Shown here: positions 24,534 through 33,270 of the stretch, in pieces
Layout of the letters: each line of letters begins with the position of its first letter
Numbering within the stretch: the stretch's first letter is position 1
Program-made: the position numbers and the translations under genes
NCBI GenBank assembly: GCA_021769425.1
Contig: JAETSX010000041.1
Location: 1 to 37,019 of the forward strand
DNA length: 37,019 bases
Direction of reading: 5' to 3'
Origin: Eubacterium sp.
GTDB lineage: Bacteria; Bacillota; Clostridia; Lachnospirales; Lachnospiraceae
The notes under the pieces: generated by a model
Seen by the model: the letters and a program-made list of their open reading frames with translations, nothing else
What the model was told of the DNA's origin: nothing
The model's database searches: none

Positions 24534-25568
24534 CTACCAAAGCTCCGCCAGCTCATAAATCAGCTTTTCTGTTTTCTCCCATCCCAGACAAGGATCCGTG
24601 ATGGATTTTCCATAACAGTGTTCGCTGACCTTCTGCGCCCCGTCTTCAATATAACTTTCAATCATCAATCCCTTCACAAGTTTCCGGATATCTGCGGAAA
24701 CTTTGCAGCTATGCAGAATATCCTTGCTGATCCGAATCTGCTCCAGAAAATTCTTCCCGGAATTGGAATGGTTAGCGTCCACAATCACCGCAGGATTGGA
24801 TATCTCTTTTTCTCCGTACAGTTCCAAAACATACTGCAGATCCTCATAATGATAATTGGGAATATTGCGGCCGAACTTGTCCACATATCCCCGCAGAATT
24901 GCATGGGTATACGGATTGCCGCCTGTCTTGACTTCCCAGCCACGATACAGAAAGGTATGGCTGCACTGAGCTGCAATGATGGAATTCATCATTACCGTTA
25001 CATCTCCTCCGGTGGGATTCTTCATACCAACCGGAATCCCCACGCCGCTGGCAGTCAGCCGGTGCTGCTGATTCTCCACAGAACGGGCGCCTACCGCCAC
25101 ATAGGAAAGCAGATCGGAGAGATACCTGTGGTTCTCCGGGTAAAGCATCTCGTCTGCACAGGTAAAACCGGTTTCCTCCACCGCCCGCGTATGCATCTGG
25201 CGGATGGCAATAATGCCTTTGAGCATATCAGCCTCTTTCTCAGGATCCGGCTGATGCAGCATGCCTTTATAGCCAACGCCGATGGTTCTGGGCTTGTTGG
25301 TGTAAATGCGGGGAACAATAAAAATCTTATCCGCCACCGCATCCTGCACCTTCCGAAGCCGCAGAATATAATCCAGAACTGCATCCTCATGGTCCGCGGA
25401 ACAGGGCCCAATAATCAGAAGCAGCCTGTGATCCTTTCCTTCAAAAATACTGCAGATTTCTTCATCCCGTTTCGCCTTTGTCTCTGCAATCTGCCTGCTC
25501 ACCGGAAACTGCCGTTTTAACTCTTCGGGCGTTGGCAGCTTCCGCAGGAATTCCATCTCCATTTCCAT
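24534..25568 (-). CDS. aroF: 3-deoxy-7-phosphoheptulonate (DAHP) synthase, class I
   Basis: About 344 aa. It condenses phosphoenolpyruvate and erythrose-4-phosphate, the first step of aromatic amino-acid synthesis. Seen: LLIIGPCSADHEDA with the metal-binding cysteine, PRIYTNKPRT, KNPTGGDV, DANHSNSGKN with the metal histidine, GLMIESYIEDG and SITDPCLGW. These match the E. coli AroFGH type. Several in-frame ATGs cluster at the start; the one at 25568 lies 5 nt after GGAGG, while the frame's first ATG (25580) includes that site. No other shikimate genes are nearby. Feedback type cannot be told. Confidence 0.93.
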   Translation of the reverse strand: MEMEMEFLRKLPTPEELKRQFPVSRQIAETKAKRDEEICSIFEGKDHRLLLIIGPCSADHEDAVLDYILRLRKVQDAVADKIFIVPRIYTNKPRTIGVGYKGMLHQPDPEKEADMLKGIIAIRQMHTRAVEETGFTCADEMLYPENHRYLSDLLSYVAVGARSVENQQHRLTASGVGIPVGMKNPTGGDVTVMMNSIIAAQCSHTFLYRGWEVKTGGNPYTHAILRGYVDKFGRNIPNYHYEDLQYVLELYGEKEISNPAVIVDANHSNSGKNFLEQIRISKDILHSCKVSADIRKLVKGLMIESYIEDGAQKVSEHCYGKSITDPCLGWEKTEKLIYELAELW

Positions 25569-25599
25569 CATAACCTCCATCTAGCCGTACCGCCCTTTA

Positions 25600-25657
25600 A
25601 GGGCCGCAGGCGTATCACAGCATAATTTGTCGTAAGTATGATACTCCCTGCGGCCGC
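25600..25657 (-). promoter_or_regulatory. Long stem-loop in the DAHP synthase leader
   Basis: GGCCGCAGG...GTATCA pairs with TGATAC...CCTGCGGCC, giving about 15 paired bases ending about 30 nt before the start codon. There is no T-tract after it. It could sequester or insulate the ribosome site. I could not match it to a T-box. Confidence 0.45.
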
Positions 25658-25689
25658 CAATTGTCAACCTTTGAATTGCAGTTAACCCA

Positions 25690-25755
25690 TCTGCCCTGAA
25701 TGATCCGGCAAAAATAACCCTGTCTGCCCTCGATGAGCCGGCAAAAAGTTTCTGA
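25690..25755. repeat. 33-bp tandem repeat, two copies
   Basis: CTGCCCT begins at 25691 and 25724, and the unit ends GCCGGCAAAAA or the like. It lies between the deacetylase stop and the DAHP synthase leader. About 20 bp of the deacetylase tail is also echoed at 25758-25780. Confidence 0.75.
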
Positions 25756-25812
25756 TATGACAATTTCTCTAAAGACTTTACATTAAATAAATTCAAAGTA
25801 TCTAATATTCCC

Positions 25813-26619
25813 CTAAGCCGTTGGCAATTCCTCTAAAGACTTAAAGGTGTATCCCATTTCCTCCCATTTGGTCAGCACCTCATCCAGAATCTCGCCGTTG
25901 GTCTTAGAGGTATTATGTAACAGTACCACTGCTCCCGGATGCGCCCGTTTCAAAAGCTTCTCAAAGGCTTCTTCATGGGTGGGCTGATTGTTCTGATCCC
26001 AATCCACATAGGCAAGGCTCCAGAAGATGGTCTGATACCCCATATCTTTGGCAATCTGCAGGCTGTTATTGCTGTATTTTCCCTGGGGCGGCCGGTAATA
26101 TTTCGCCATGGGGCCCCCTACCGTCTGTTCATACAGCGTTTCCAGTTCTCCCAGCTCTTTGGCAAAGTCTTCTTTTCCCATATTTGTCATATCAGGATGG
26201 TGGTAACTGTGGTTTCCCACAATATGGCCTTCTTCCACCATGCGTTTTACCAAATCCGGGCTGGTGGAAAGATAATTTCCCACCACAAAGAACGCAGCCT
26301 TTACCTTATGTTTTTTCAGCGCATCTAAAATAGCCGGCGTATTGCCGTTCTCATAGCCGCAGTCGAAGGTTAAATACATAACTTTTTCCGATGTATTTTC
26401 CATGTAATAAGCATCGTATTTCTTTAGTTCCTCGCAGGAAACGTCTGCCACCGGGGGCTTGCCCTCCTCCTGAAAACTAAGTCCCCAGTTGCCCTCTGCG
26501 TCCTTGCGGATGGCAGAACTTACGGTAGGCGCAACTTGAGCCGCAAACCGCCCCAAGAAAAAGGAACCGGCAAATAATACAAGTACCAGAAGACACGATG
26601 TCAGTTTGAATTTTTGCAA
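25813..26619 (-). CDS. pdaA: Polysaccharide deacetylase, PdaA-like
   Basis: 269 aa exported enzyme that probably acts on N-acetylmuramic acid of peptidoglycan, as in delta-lactam formation for spore cortex. N-terminal signal/anchor FKLTSCLLVLVLFAGSFFLGRFAA. NodB motifs: TFDCGYENGNT (PdaA style; Cys replaces the second Asp of TFDDG), NHSYHHPDM, RPPQGKYS, and HPGAVVLLHNTS. A TTG start at 26619 is chosen because AAAAGGAG lies 8 nt upstream. Longer frames to 26655 lack a site. Presence suits a spore-forming Firmicute. Confidence 0.87.
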   Translation of the reverse strand: MQKFKLTSCLLVLVLFAGSFFLGRFAAQVAPTVSSAIRKDAEGNWGLSFQEEGKPPVADVSCEELKKYDAYYMENTSEKVMYLTFDCGYENGNTPAILDALKKHKVKAAFFVVGNYLSTSPDLVKRMVEEGHIVGNHSYHHPDMTNMGKEDFAKELGELETLYEQTVGGPMAKYYRPPQGKYSNNSLQIAKDMGYQTIFWSLAYVDWDQNNQPTHEEAFEKLLKRAHPGAVVLLHNTSKTNGEILDEVLTKWEEMGYTFKSLEELPTA

Positions 26620-26737
26620 TGCAATGACTCCTTTTCCACTCTTCATTAAGAGCAAATTTCTTTATTACATGGATATGAAGCCTGGATGGATTTCATGATA
26701 GAAAACACTTGTTCTTTTGTGTTTCCAGCTTATCGGC

Positions 26738-27289
26738 TTATTGACGGTAAATAATGCCTTCCGCCAACTCCTTCGCTTTCTGCTCAGAAACCAGGTAAGC
26801 GGTCAGTCTCAGGCCAAAGGAAATTGCAGTTCCCATCCCCCGGCTGGTAATCACATTACCGGCTTCTGCCACTTCTTCGTAAACAACTTCCGCTCCTGTC
26901 AGCTTGTCTTCAAACCCCGGATAACATGCAGCCTTCTTTCCTTCCAGAATCCCGGCCTGGCCCAGAACGCTGGGCGCCGCGCAAATCGCTGCCACCAGTT
27001 TTCCTTTTTCGGCAAAAGATTTGACTGCCTCATTCACACCGGAATGGTTTCCCAGATTCGTGGTTCCCGGCATGCCGCCCGGCAGCACAATGCCGTCCAA
27101 TTCAGAGAACTCCACCTCCTCATACAGACAGTCCGCTAAAACCCCAATCTTATGGGAACCATGGACTTCCTTTTGTCCTGTAATGGAAATCATCACTGTT
27201 TCCACTCCTGCGCGGCGCAGAATATCCACCACTGTCAGGCCTTCAATTTCTTCAAATCCTTCCGCTAAAAACACACCTGCTTTTTTCAT
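26738..27289 (-). CDS. DJ-1/PfpI family protein
   Basis: 183 aa, full length. The nucleophile cysteine sits in AAICAAPSVLG, the conserved glutamate in LAEGFEEIEGLTVVD, and there is PGGMPGT and SRGMGTAISFGL. Relatives include glyoxalase III/deglycase-like and stress proteins, and the thiazole-linked ThiJ name. It probably acts on reactive aldehydes or damaged thiols in the cytoplasm. AGGAATG lies before the ATG. Confidence 0.88.
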   Translation of the reverse strand: MKKAGVFLAEGFEEIEGLTVVDILRRAGVETVMISITGQKEVHGSHKIGVLADCLYEEVEFSELDGIVLPGGMPGTTNLGNHSGVNEAVKSFAEKGKLVAAICAAPSVLGQAGILEGKKAACYPGFEDKLTGAEVVYEEVAEAGNVITSRGMGTAISFGLRLTAYLVSEQKAKELAEGIIYRQ

Positions 27290-27342
27290 GATATTTCATT
27301 CCTTTCTTACCGTTTTTCCAGTTCAGTACAAAGGATATTGTA

Positions 27343-27981
27343 TCACAAATCATTCATATTAAGAACCCCGTCATTGTAATCGGCCACATCAAATTCCCGA
27401 TTCTTAAAATAATATTTTCGATCCTCTTCTGTAATTTGCCGCAGAACCCTGCAGGGATTTCCTGCCGCAACCACATTGGCCGGAATATCTCCGGTCACCA
27501 CGCTGCCGGAGCCAATGACCGCATTGTCTCCAATGGTCACCCCAGGATTAATTACAACACTTCCTCCAATCCATACATTGTGCCCAATGGCAACTCCAAT
27601 TCCGTATTCATAACCGGAATTTCTGGAATCCGGATGAATGGGATGGCCTGCCGTATAAATGGATACGTTCGGGGCAATCATTACATTTTCTCCTATCACC
27701 ACTTTTCCCACATCCAGAATCGTAAGGTTATAATTGGAATAAAAGTTATTTCCCACTTCAATATTGTAACCGTAATCACAGTGAAACGGCTGCTCTATGT
27801 GTATACTCTCGCCGCATTTTCCCAGAATTTCCCGTATACACTGCTCCTGCTCCTCTTTTTGGGCCGGGGATAAGCTGTTATACCTGTAGATCCGCATTTT
27901 ATTTTCATTTCTTTCTTCCGTCAGCCCGTCCAACCATGCTTTGTAGGGCAGCCCGGCCAACATTCTCTCTTTCTGGTTCAT
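27343..27981 (-). CDS. Sugar O-acetyltransferase (maltose/galactoside acetyltransferase family)
   Basis: 212 aa. The N-terminal Mac domain (NQKERMLAGLPYKAWLDGLTEERN) is followed by left-handed beta-helix hexapeptide repeats (GENVMIAPNVSI, GHNVWIGGSVVINPGVTIGDNAVIGSGSVV). The catalytic histidine is likely in TAGHPIHPDSRNSG. It transfers acetyl from acetyl-CoA to a sugar. The ATG at 27981 has GAGAGG 8 nt upstream. It lies just downstream of the alpha-glucosidase gene, so the two may be co-transcribed. Confidence 0.9.
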   Translation of the reverse strand: MNQKERMLAGLPYKAWLDGLTEERNENKMRIYRYNSLSPAQKEEQEQCIREILGKCGESIHIEQPFHCDYGYNIEVGNNFYSNYNLTILDVGKVVIGENVMIAPNVSIYTAGHPIHPDSRNSGYEYGIGVAIGHNVWIGGSVVINPGVTIGDNAVIGSGSVVTGDIPANVVAAGNPCRVLRQITEEDRKYYFKNREFDVADYNDGVLNMNDL

Positions 27982-28002
27982 ACATTTCACCTCTCAGTAT
28001 TT

Positions 28003-29694
28003 TCAGACACACTCCAGCACCATCACGCCGCATCCGGCCAGTTTCAGCGTTTCACTAACATGATTTTCCGGCAGGTTCGAAAGAAGCGTACGTTTTACCT
28101 GATATTCCAACGGCAGGTTTGCCGGCTCTTTTCCGAAATTTGCCGCTATCAGCGCTTTTTTTCCTGCTGCGTGGCAAGCTCCGCCGTCATCCAAAATCCG
28201 GTAAAATGCCATAATATTCTCCTGCTGTTCATAGGCGGGGGCGAATGCGCCGTAGGTAAAGGTCTCTTTCCATTCCTCTGACTTGCGCAGGCCAATCAGC
28301 TTCTGATAATAATGGAGGACAGAATTTTCCTCTTTCTGCTGCTGTTCCACATTGATTTCGGAATAATTGGGGTTCACTTTCATCCAGGGCGTTCCCTCAG
28401 TAAATCCTGCATTTGCTTTGCCGCTCCACTGCATGGGCGTTCTGGCGTTGTCTCTGCTGAACCTTGCGCATGTTTTCAAAGCCTCTTCACTGGTTAATCC
28501 TGCGTCCACTGCCGTCTGGTACTGATCCTTCATGCTGATATCGTCGCACTCTTCCATACTTTCCCAGACACAGTTCTGCATTCCGATCTCCTGTCCCTGA
28601 TAGAGAAAGGGAATTCCCCGCAGCAGCAGGCTGACCGTGCCCAGCATTTTCGTTCCTGCCGCATTTTGGGCATATTCCGGCAAAAATCTGGAAACGCCCC
28701 GGGGCTCATCGTGGTTTTCAATAATATTTGCTTCAAATCCCACTTTCTGTAATTTCATCTGTGACTGAATCACTGTCTCTTTCCATTCTTTGAAATCAAT
28801 GTCCGGCGCATCGTACCAGCCATGCTCTCCTTCGCTGAGACAATGGGCGCTGAAATCAAAGATTGTGGAAAAATGTCCGTCCTCACCGATAAATTCTCCC
28901 AGTTCGTCCTCATGCATGTTAAATACTTCCGCCACCGTAAAAGCGTCATATTTTGCAAAAGTATTCTCCTTTAATTCCTTCAGCAGCTCTCCCACTCCCT
29001 GGGTACTCTCCACCGCCCGGTAGAATGCCGCCAGGCCGTCCGGCCCGTCCGGCTCCAAATCCGGAAAATCTGTATTTTTCTTAATATTGATAATGGCGTC
29101 AATCCGAAATCCTGCCAGACCTTTTTCCAGCCACCAATTGATCATATCATAGAGCTCCTGCTTCATTTTGGGATTTTCCCAGTTCAGATCCGGCTGCTCT
29201 TTGGCAAAGGCGTGAAAATAATATTTGTCTGTTCCAGGCACCGGCTCCCAACAATTTCCTCCGAAATAGGATCGGTAATTGCTGGGGGGATTCCCCTCTT
29301 TTCCGCTCCGGAAATAGAAATAATCTGCGTATTCTCCCTCCGGATCTGCCAACGCCTTCTGGAACCATTCATGCTTGTCGGAGCAATGGTTGATTACCAG
29401 ATCCATCAGAATGTGCATTCCCCGTTTTTTCGCCTCTGCCAAAAGTTCATCAAAATCCTCCATGGTGCCGAACTCCGGGGCGATTTTATAATAATCAGAA
29501 ATATCATATCCCTGGTCCACAAACGGAGACTGATAGACGGGAGAAATCCAGATAATATCAATACCCAGCTCCTTCAAATAATCTAATTTGGAAATAATTC
29601 CCCGCAAATCCCCGATGCCGTCTCCGTTGGCGTCGTAAAAGCTTTTGGGATAAATCTGATATGCTACCTTGTCATGCCACCATTTTCTGTTCAT
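28003..29694 (-). CDS. malL: GH13 alpha-glucosidase (oligo-1,6-glucosidase type)
   Basis: 563 aa cytoplasmic enzyme hydrolysing alpha-1,6 (and possibly 1,4) glucosidic bonds of short oligosaccharides. GH13 blocks: KSFYDANGDGIGDLRGI, DLVINHCSD, GFRIDAI with the nucleophile Asp, TVAEVF with the acid Glu, and ENHDEPR with the transition-state Asp. QYPKSF-type QIYPKSFYD is typical of the oligo-1,6/sucrase-isomaltase subfamily. No signal peptide is seen. Exact bond preference is not certain. Confidence 0.92.
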   Translation of the reverse strand: MNRKWWHDKVAYQIYPKSFYDANGDGIGDLRGIISKLDYLKELGIDIIWISPVYQSPFVDQGYDISDYYKIAPEFGTMEDFDELLAEAKKRGMHILMDLVINHCSDKHEWFQKALADPEGEYADYFYFRSGKEGNPPSNYRSYFGGNCWEPVPGTDKYYFHAFAKEQPDLNWENPKMKQELYDMINWWLEKGLAGFRIDAIINIKKNTDFPDLEPDGPDGLAAFYRAVESTQGVGELLKELKENTFAKYDAFTVAEVFNMHEDELGEFIGEDGHFSTIFDFSAHCLSEGEHGWYDAPDIDFKEWKETVIQSQMKLQKVGFEANIIENHDEPRGVSRFLPEYAQNAAGTKMLGTVSLLLRGIPFLYQGQEIGMQNCVWESMEECDDISMKDQYQTAVDAGLTSEEALKTCARFSRDNARTPMQWSGKANAGFTEGTPWMKVNPNYSEINVEQQQKEENSVLHYYQKLIGLRKSEEWKETFTYGAFAPAYEQQENIMAFYRILDDGGACHAAGKKALIAANFGKEPANLPLEYQVKRTLLSNLPENHVSETLKLAGCGVMVLECV

Positions 29695-29941
29695 ATGTTC
29701 CTTCCTTTCTGAAACCAGCGCTCCGTTCAGAGAGAGCGCCGGCAGGTTTCCTTAAAATTTATTTGCCTGACTGCTATCTTTTTCTGTAAGATACTGCTAT
29801 TATAATGATATATTTCCAGATTTTCTTGCAATATATTTGCCTGTTATGACACAATCCTGCTATTCTAAAGGAAAGACCATACAGCAGGCCACAGAAGGGG
29901 AAAGTTACTGCGGGAAAATCTGTATTATTTATGCAAGAGTT
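29695..29941. other. Upstream region of the alpha-glucosidase
   Basis: Holds a GAGCGC/GCGCTC hairpin at about 29716-29742 and a minus-strand TATAAT near 29799-29804 with only a poor -35 partner. No gene seen. Confidence 0.4.
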
Positions 29942-30020
29942 CTCCATAACATACCTAAGTGCGAAAAATAGCCCTATATTATTCTGTCAAACAAGGCAGA
30001 ACACTTGTAAATGCTCTGCC
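29942..30020 (-). repeat. 79-bp repeat 1 downstream of an Rpn gene, with terminator hairpin
   Basis: Nearly identical to 33596-33674 and partly conserved at 31781-31850. It contains GGCAGA...TCTGCC followed on the minus strand by TTGTTT, a likely terminator for the Rpn gene ending at 30038. Confidence 0.8.
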
Positions 30021-30037
30021 CTGTCATGTTCCTGTTT

Positions 30038-30835
30038 TCAAATTATATGATATTCCACATAAAGTTCCTGACGATACTCTTTATCCTGCGATACTTTGAT
30101 AACGTCTGATAAACGTCCATCTTCACTTAAAAGTATTATTAATTTTGCCAACATTTCCTCACCTTTTTCCACGTTCTCCTGGTCTCTCATTAATAACGTC
30201 ATATATTCATGCCTCCATTCCCTGTTTTTCTTTGCTTCCTGCACAGCTTCTTCCAATTTTTCAACATAGGAATCCTCTGGCTTCTGACCTGCCACATAGT
30301 CCAGAAATGCCTTTAATTCCCTGCTGACATCATCCATTGTTCCGTCTGCATTCAGAAATATCTTTACCGCTTCGTCTCCCATGGAAATACTGTTGTCTTC
30401 CTTACAGATATTTTCAAAGGTATAGATATGCCGCCCTTTCCCGTATAAATCAAACGGACCGATAAAAATGATGTAACTTTTGTTCAGCTTTTTATAATGC
30501 TGTCCTGCATCAACAAGCTGAATGTCTATCATTCCCTGATAATATCTGCTTCTCTTAGGCAATTCCTTTGTATCACTGACCTGCATTTCTATATCGTAAA
30601 CAGTCTCCCTGTCGTCCTTTACATACACATCCAGTCTGACACTATGGGCATCCATATCTACATTGATGCTCTTCTGCAGTTGGGGATATTCAATACGGTC
30701 AATCTTCAAGTTCGGAAGAATCCGCTGTAACAGTTCCCGGCACAACTCCGGGTTCTGCATAACCTTTCCAAACAGAAAATCATTGGATATGCCTAATTCT
30801 TCCCAATTTTTCTGCTTTATTTCCACGTTTCCCAT
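30038..30835 (-). CDS. Rpn-family / PD-(D/E)XK nuclease family protein (copy A)
   Basis: 265 aa, apparently complete. Rpn proteins (PD-(D/E)XK nuclease 'transposase' family) are DNA endonucleases linked to recombination or phage defence. Predicted catalytic residues: Asp69 (VRLDVYVKD), Glu83 and Gln85 (YDIEMQ). The middle part has SYIIFIGPFDLYGKGRHIYTF. The C-terminal tail (AKLIILLSEDGRLSDVIKVSQDKEYRQELY) is one of several alternative tails seen in this cluster. It has its own promoter (30912-30940), downstream of a SymE-like gene. Confidence 0.85.
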   Translation of the reverse strand: MGNVEIKQKNWEELGISNDFLFGKVMQNPELCRELLQRILPNLKIDRIEYPQLQKSINVDMDAHSVRLDVYVKDDRETVYDIEMQVSDTKELPKRSRYYQGMIDIQLVDAGQHYKKLNKSYIIFIGPFDLYGKGRHIYTFENICKEDNSISMGDEAVKIFLNADGTMDDVSRELKAFLDYVAGQKPEDSYVEKLEEAVQEAKKNREWRHEYMTLLMRDQENVEKGEEMLAKLIILLSEDGRLSDVIKVSQDKEYRQELYVEYHII

Positions 30836-30911
30836 TTATCTACCTGCTTTCTTTCAAATAAATCACTGCCTGAAAACTCTCTACGTTCCAAAAGCCTTGT
30901 TATCTATTCCT

Positions 30912-30940
30912 ATTATACACAGTCCCCGGTTAAATTACAA
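30912..30940 (-). promoter_or_regulatory. Promoter of Rpn copy A
   Basis: TTGTAA (30935-30940), 17-bp spacer, TATAAT (30912-30917). The same promoter occurs upstream of the other two Rpn copies. Confidence 0.8.
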
Positions 30941-30967
30941 TCATTCAACACTCTGCCTTTATGGTTT

Positions 30968-31528
30968 TTATTCTTTCAAAATAACCAGCTTATTGGGGAA
31001 GCGCTCTACACGCACACTGCTCCCTGCTTCAAATCCCCACTTTTTTACCCAGTCCCCCTGTAACATAATTTGCGGCACGGTTTTCCCACTGCCTGTTGTG
31101 GCTGCATATGCCTTTACTCTGCGTGTAATTACGGTATAGTCCGTATCTTCCGCCACCCATTCATCCATATGGAACTTTTCCATGACCTGGAACATTCTGG
31201 ACATCATAGTGTCTTTCCCAATCCTGCAGATTTCCGTAAAATCCGGTTTCTTCTGGCATTCTGCGCTCCCTTTTGTTTCCTGGAATAAAACCTGCTGGTT
31301 CTGGCGGATAAATTCTGACAGCATCCAGAGATTGTTCAGCTCATAGAGCGTGTCAATTACGGAATAGAATTCCCGTCCCGTCAGGTTCCGTTTGGAATAA
31401 TAATCGGAAAAGTCTTTCTCTTTTGCCATCATGAGGAAACACATTTTTTCTACAAATTCTCTCTGTTCCATTTCAGAATCCAGCTTTTCATACTCCCTTA
31501 TCAGGTACTGGTTTAAATCATGCTTCAT
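30968..31528 (-). CDS. SymE-like toxin-domain protein with novel N-terminus (copy 1)
   Basis: 186 aa. The last ~55 residues match the SymE type I toxin family (VPQIMLQGDWVKKWGFEAGSSVRVERFPNKLVILKE), an AbrB-like fold; E. coli SymE condenses nucleic acid or acts on RNA and is controlled by an antisense RNA. The first ~130 residues (for example MKHDLNQYLIREYEKLDSEMEQREFVEKMCFLMMAKEKDFSDYY) are not recognised; they look helical. AAAGGAGA lies before the ATG. It sits directly upstream of an Rpn gene and the pair is duplicated in the cluster. Confidence 0.75.
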   Translation of the reverse strand: MKHDLNQYLIREYEKLDSEMEQREFVEKMCFLMMAKEKDFSDYYSKRNLTGREFYSVIDTLYELNNLWMLSEFIRQNQQVLFQETKGSAECQKKPDFTEICRIGKDTMMSRMFQVMEKFHMDEWVAEDTDYTVITRRVKAYAATTGSGKTVPQIMLQGDWVKKWGFEAGSSVRVERFPNKLVILKE

Positions 31529-31874
31529 CTTCTGTCTCCTTTTCTTTTTTTTATCTTTTTAGGCGATTGCGAAACTCTGAAAACCGCATAAAGCCTAGCT
31601 TTTTTTGAGTTTTGCATTTGCAACTCTCCTCACTATGATTTCATAAGCACAAAACAGAACCACATCAGACAAAAATACCCCATGGAAGCACACACTCCCA
31701 TGGGGATTAAAAATACAACTCTTATTCTCTTTCTCCTGCCTGAACTTCCGTTCCCTTTCGCCTTCACTTGTGATATGGCTCTCCATAACATACCTAAGTG
31801 CGAAAAAATATCATAATATTATTCAAAAACAGGCAGAACAATGATATGCCCTGCCTATGAATCACAAGTACAAG
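31529..31874. other. Degraded spacer with terminator and repeat remnants
   Basis: Contains a terminator hairpin (31671-31705), a decayed stretch resembling the start of the IS256-type remnant (31740-31786), and a partial copy (31781-31850) of the 79-bp repeat. No intact gene seen. Confidence 0.5.
31671..31705 (-). terminator. Terminator hairpin
   Basis: Stem CCCCATGG (31678-31685) with CCATGGGG (31698-31705). On the minus strand it is followed by TATTTTT. Confidence 0.75.
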
Positions 31875-32545
31875 TTATTCTACTTCATCTAAATATGCCC
31901 TTGCCTGTTCTTCTGTTAAACCAAATTTCGTCTGCAATCTTGTTAAAATTTCATTTTCTGGGATATTATAGTCTTTTCCCATAGAAATTGCCTCATAAAT
32001 CTTGCCGAGTTTTTCTCCGATTTTCCGATTTTCTCTGTCACGCATTAACAACGTCATATACTCATGCCTCCATTCCCGATTCTTCTTCGCTTTCTCCACA
32101 GCACGTTTCAGTTTCTTCACAAATATATCTTCTGATGGTCTGCCTGCCACATAATCTAAGAACGCTTTCAATTCTTCACTCACAGTTCCGTTCTTTCCAT
32201 CTGCATTCAGGAAAACTTTCTTTGCCCCGTCATTCAGTATAACCTCTGAATCTTCTTTGCAGACATTCTCAAAAGTGTACATATAACGGTTTTTCCCAAA
32301 TAAGTCCGACAGGCAGATAAAGATAATGTAACTATTATTTAATGTATCGTAATCCTGCCCTTTAGTTCTGGATATTCCACATGGTCAATATCCAAATCCG
32401 GCAGGATTCTCTGTAACAGTTCTTTACAAAGCTCTGCATCCTGCATGACTTTCCCAAACAGGAAGTCATTGGATATGCCTAATTCTTCCCAGCTTGTTTG
32501 GCTGTCTTCTATATTTTCCATCTGTTCTGTTTCATTGCCATTCAT
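31875..32545 (-). pseudogene. Rpn-family copy B, internally deleted
   Basis: The N-terminal 60 residues (ISNDFLFGKVMQDAELCKELLQRILPDLDIDHVEYPEL) join, out of frame, the middle part (GQDYDTLNNSYIIFICLSDLFGKNRYMYTFENVCKED). The catalytic Asp and E-x-Q region are missing. The C-terminal part is intact, with a different tail (AISMGKDYNIPENEILTRLQTKFGLTEEQARAYLDEVE). The junction begins with AACTAAAGGGCAGG, the same boundary as in copy D. Confidence 0.85.
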
Positions 32546-32623
32546 TTTGTTTTAACCTGCTTTCTGCCACTTCCTATACCGGGAAACTGTATACTTCATA
32601 AAGCTGCTTTCTTTTATAGTTCT

Positions 32624-32652
32624 ATTATACACAGTCCCCGGCTAAATTACAA
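32624..32652 (-). promoter_or_regulatory. Promoter of Rpn copy B
   Basis: TTGTAA (32647-32652), 17-bp spacer, TATAAT (32624-32629). Confidence 0.75.
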
Positions 32653-32679
32653 TCATTTAACACTCTGCTTTTATAGTTT

Positions 32680-33240
32680 TTATTCTTTCAAAATAACCAG
32701 CTTATTTTGGAAGCGCTCTACACGCACACTGCTCCTGCTTCAAATCCCCACTTTTTTACCCAGTTCCCCTGTAACATAATCTGCGGCACGGTTTTCCCAC
32801 TGCCTGTTGTGGCTGCATATGCCTTTACTCTGCGTGTAATTACGGTATAGTCCGTATTTTCTGCCACACATTCATCCATATGGAACTTTTCCATAACCTG
32901 GAACATTCTGGACATCATGGTGTCTTTCCCAATCCTGCAGATTTCCGTAAAATCCGGTTTCTTCTGGCATTCTGTGCTCCCTTTTGTTTCCTGGAATAAA
33001 ACCTGCCGGTTCTGGCGGATAAATTCTGACAGCATCCGGAGATTGTTCAGCTCATAGAGCGTGTCAATTACGAAATAAAATTCCCGTCCCGTCAGGTTCC
33101 GTTTGGAATAATAATCGGAAAAGTCTTTTTCTTTTGCCATCATGAGGAAACACATTTTTTTCTACAAATTCTCTCTGTTCCATTTCAGAATCCAGCTTTT
33201 CATACTCCCTTATCAGGTACTGGTTTAAATCATGCTTCAT
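32680..33240 (-). pseudogene. SymE-like copy 2, two frameshifts
   Basis: Over 90% similar by eye to copy 1 (30968-31528). A run of six T in copy 1 is seven here (near 33155-33163), breaking the N-terminal frame. A C lost near 32731 breaks the SymE-like C-terminus. Ribosome site and start codon are intact. Confidence 0.85.
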
Positions 33241-33270
33241 CTTCTGCCTCCTTTTCTTTTTTGTATCTTT

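Noticed and set aside
25581-25796. 71-codon frame before DAHP synthase
   Set aside because: It consists of a 33-bp tandem repeat, an echo of the deacetylase tail and the leader stem-loop; no ribosome site. More likely untranslated leader.
25584-25812. T-box or tryptophan attenuator for DAHP synthase
   Set aside because: No T-box consensus, no terminator T-tract and no leader peptide rich in aromatic codons could be seen.
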